From: Tannerella sp.
GTDB taxonomy: Bacteria > Bacteroidota > Bacteroidia > Bacteroidales > Tannerellaceae
Length of the DNA stretch: 7,542 nt
Direction: 5' to 3'
NCBI GenBank assembly: GCA_031269635.1
Contig: JAISYY010000381.1
Location: 1 to 7,542 of the forward strand
Within the stretch, counting starts at the first letter, position 1, and every line of letters starts with the position of its first letter. A model generated the notes under the pieces. The model was not told the DNA's origin. It did no database searches and saw only the letters and a list, made by a program, of their open reading frames with translations. Below are positions 6,335 through 7,542 of this stretch, piece after piece. The position numbers and the translations under genes are program-made.

Positions 6335-7542
6335 AACGATATCTGCTGACGATCATAACACCCGTTATTGCCTGCGCCGCGACAGGCGCACAGGAAACAT
6401 ATACGCTGGAAAAATGTATCGGGACCGGCCTCGAACGCAATTATTCCATACGAATCATCCGGAATGAAGAACTGATTTCATCGAATAACGCAACGCCGGG
6501 AAACGCCGGTTACCTGCCTTCGGTCGATTTGAGCGGAGGTTTCAACGGTACCGTTTATAACTACGATTACGACTATACCGGCGGGACATCCGAAAAGGTG
6601 AACGGCGTAAATTCCGAAACGGCAACTGCCGGGATAAACCTGAACTGGACTGTTTTCGACGGCTTCGGCATCCAGGCCGACTATGCAAAGCTGAAAGAAC
6701 TGCAGCAAATGGGCGAATTAAACACCCGGATCGCTATCGAAGATTTGGTCGCAAACATTGCGGCGGAATACTATAACCTGATCCGCCAGCGAATCAGGCT
6801 AAAAAACCTCACTTCGGCCGTACGCCTGTCGAAAGAACGCCTCCGCATCGTTGAAGAACGCTACATCATCGGTTCCATGTCGCGCCTCGACCTGCAACAG
6901 GCGAAAGTCGATTTCAACGCCGACAGTTCCCGCCTGCTCACTCAGTTCGAGACGTTGAACGCCTCCCAGATAAGACTGAACGAACTGATGGGCGTCGATT
7001 CCGTCAATCAGCGCCTGACGGTTCGTGATACGGTACCCTTCCATTCACTGTTCAACGAAAATGCCTTATGGGAGAAAACGCTTTCAAACAACGCTTCACT
7101 ACTGGCGTCCTACAAAAACAAAACGCTCTCGGAACTGGACTATAAGAAAATCCGCAGCCGCAACTTCCCGTACGTGCGTCTAAACGCCGGATACGGTTAT
7201 GCGGGCAATTGGTACGACAGCGGCAATATCGAATTGCAGAAACGGCTGGGACTGAATTACGGGGTTACGGTAGGATTTACGATTTTCGACGGGATGAATC
7301 GCCGGCGCGAACAGCAAAATGCGCGTATCCAGGTCAAAAACAGGGAACTCCGTATTCAGGAACTGGAGCTTGGACTGAAAGCCGATCTTTCGAACCTCTG
7401 GATGGCCTACAAAAACAATCTCGAACTGTGGGATCTGGAAAAAGAAAACCTCGTCGCCGCGCAGGAGAATTATGAAATAGCCATCGACCGCTACAAACTG
7501 GGCGATTTGGCCGGCATAGAACTGCGGGAAGCGCAAAACAAC
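6331..7542 (+). CDS. TolC-family outer-membrane efflux channel, C-terminus cut by window end
   Basis: From the ATG at 6331, 404 codons are open to the right edge without a stop; TolC-family proteins usually have about 430-480 residues, so roughly the last 40 or so are missing. Residues 1-20 form an export signal (MKRYLLTIITPVIACAATGA), most likely cut before Gln21; the mature part begins with the family signature ETYTLEKCI. The two-fold internal repeat is visible: WTVFDGFGIQADYAKLKEL (106-124) matches FTIFDGMNRRREQQNARI (316-333), and VEERYIIGSMSRLDLQQAKV (174-193) matches AIDRYKLGDLAGIELREAQ (384-402). Beta-strand segments come before each (about 60-110 and 279-319) and long alpha-helices follow, as in the barrel-plus-tunnel trimer. 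GNAGYLPSVDLSGGF at 57-71 is common in Bacteroidota members. As third gene of the operon, overlapping the pump by 4 nt, it should be the exit duct of the same machine. VIAC at 12-15 resembles a lipobox, but a type I signal is more likely. Confidence 0.93.
   Translation, partial: MKRYLLTIITPVIACAATGAQETYTLEKCIGTGLERNYSIRIIRNEELISSNNATPGNAGYLPSVDLSGGFNGTVYNYDYDYTGGTSEKVNGVNSETATAGINLNWTVFDGFGIQADYAKLKELQQMGELNTRIAIEDLVANIAAEYYNLIRQRIRLKNLTSAVRLSKERLRIVEERYIIGSMSRLDLQQAKVDFNADSSRLLTQFETLNASQIRLNELMGVDSVNQRLTVRDTVPFHSLFNENALWEKTLSNNASLLASYKNKTLSELDYKKIRSRNFPYVRLNAGYGYAGNWYDSGNIELQKRLGLNYGVTVGFTIFDGMNRRREQQNARIQVKNRELRIQELELGLKADLSNLWMAYKNNLELWDLEKENLVAAQENYEIAIDRYKLGDLAGIELREAQNN

Noticed and set aside
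1..7542. A novel multi-gene defence, mobile or biosynthetic system
   Set aside because: Every sizeable open frame on the coding strands is explained by a known family: Ig-like surface protein, aldehyde dehydrogenase and tripartite efflux. No direct-repeat arrays, transposase, integrase, toxin-antitoxin pair or RNA gene signature was seen on either strand.

Overview
The window looks like chromosomal DNA from a member of the Bacteroidota, probably Bacteroidales. Three things point there. A TAnnTTTG-type -7 element (TATCTTTG) and a near match (TATCTTTA) lie upstream of two genes. Translation starts mostly have A-rich leaders instead of strong Shine-Dalgarno sites. The protein types also fit: a secreted BIG_2 (Ig-like) protein and a TolC-family protein with the GNAGYLP stretch. 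The assignment rests on these traits, not on any marker gene.

Layout, left to right. Positions 1-406 (minus strand) hold the N-terminal 135 codons of a secreted Ig-like protein that runs off the left edge. Positions 407-657 are an AT-rich spacer with that gene's promoter and a weak hairpin/T-tract terminator for the next gene. Positions 658-2031 (minus) encode a complete class-3-type aldehyde dehydrogenase. Positions 2032-2196 are a short divergent spacer. From 2197 to the right edge (plus) lies a compact tripartite RND efflux operon: periplasmic adaptor (2197-3294), inner-membrane HAE1-type RND pump (3296-6334) and TolC-family outer-membrane channel (6331 onward, cut by the window end after 404 codons).

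The three efflux genes should form one envelope-spanning machine. The pump takes substrates from the inner membrane or periplasm using the proton gradient, the adaptor bridges, and the channel opens through the outer membrane. The genes are separated by 1 nt and then overlap by 4 nt (ATGA), which fits one transcript with coupled translation. No regulator gene for the operon is visible, and the substrate cannot be read from the sequence. The aldehyde dehydrogenase is divergent and may be functionally unrelated.

I see no mobile element, CRISPR array, tRNA, rRNA or obviously novel multi-gene system. The points most worth a second look are the truncated Ig-like surface protein at the left edge and an in-register A-run at the pump/channel overlap that could permit -1 frameshifting.
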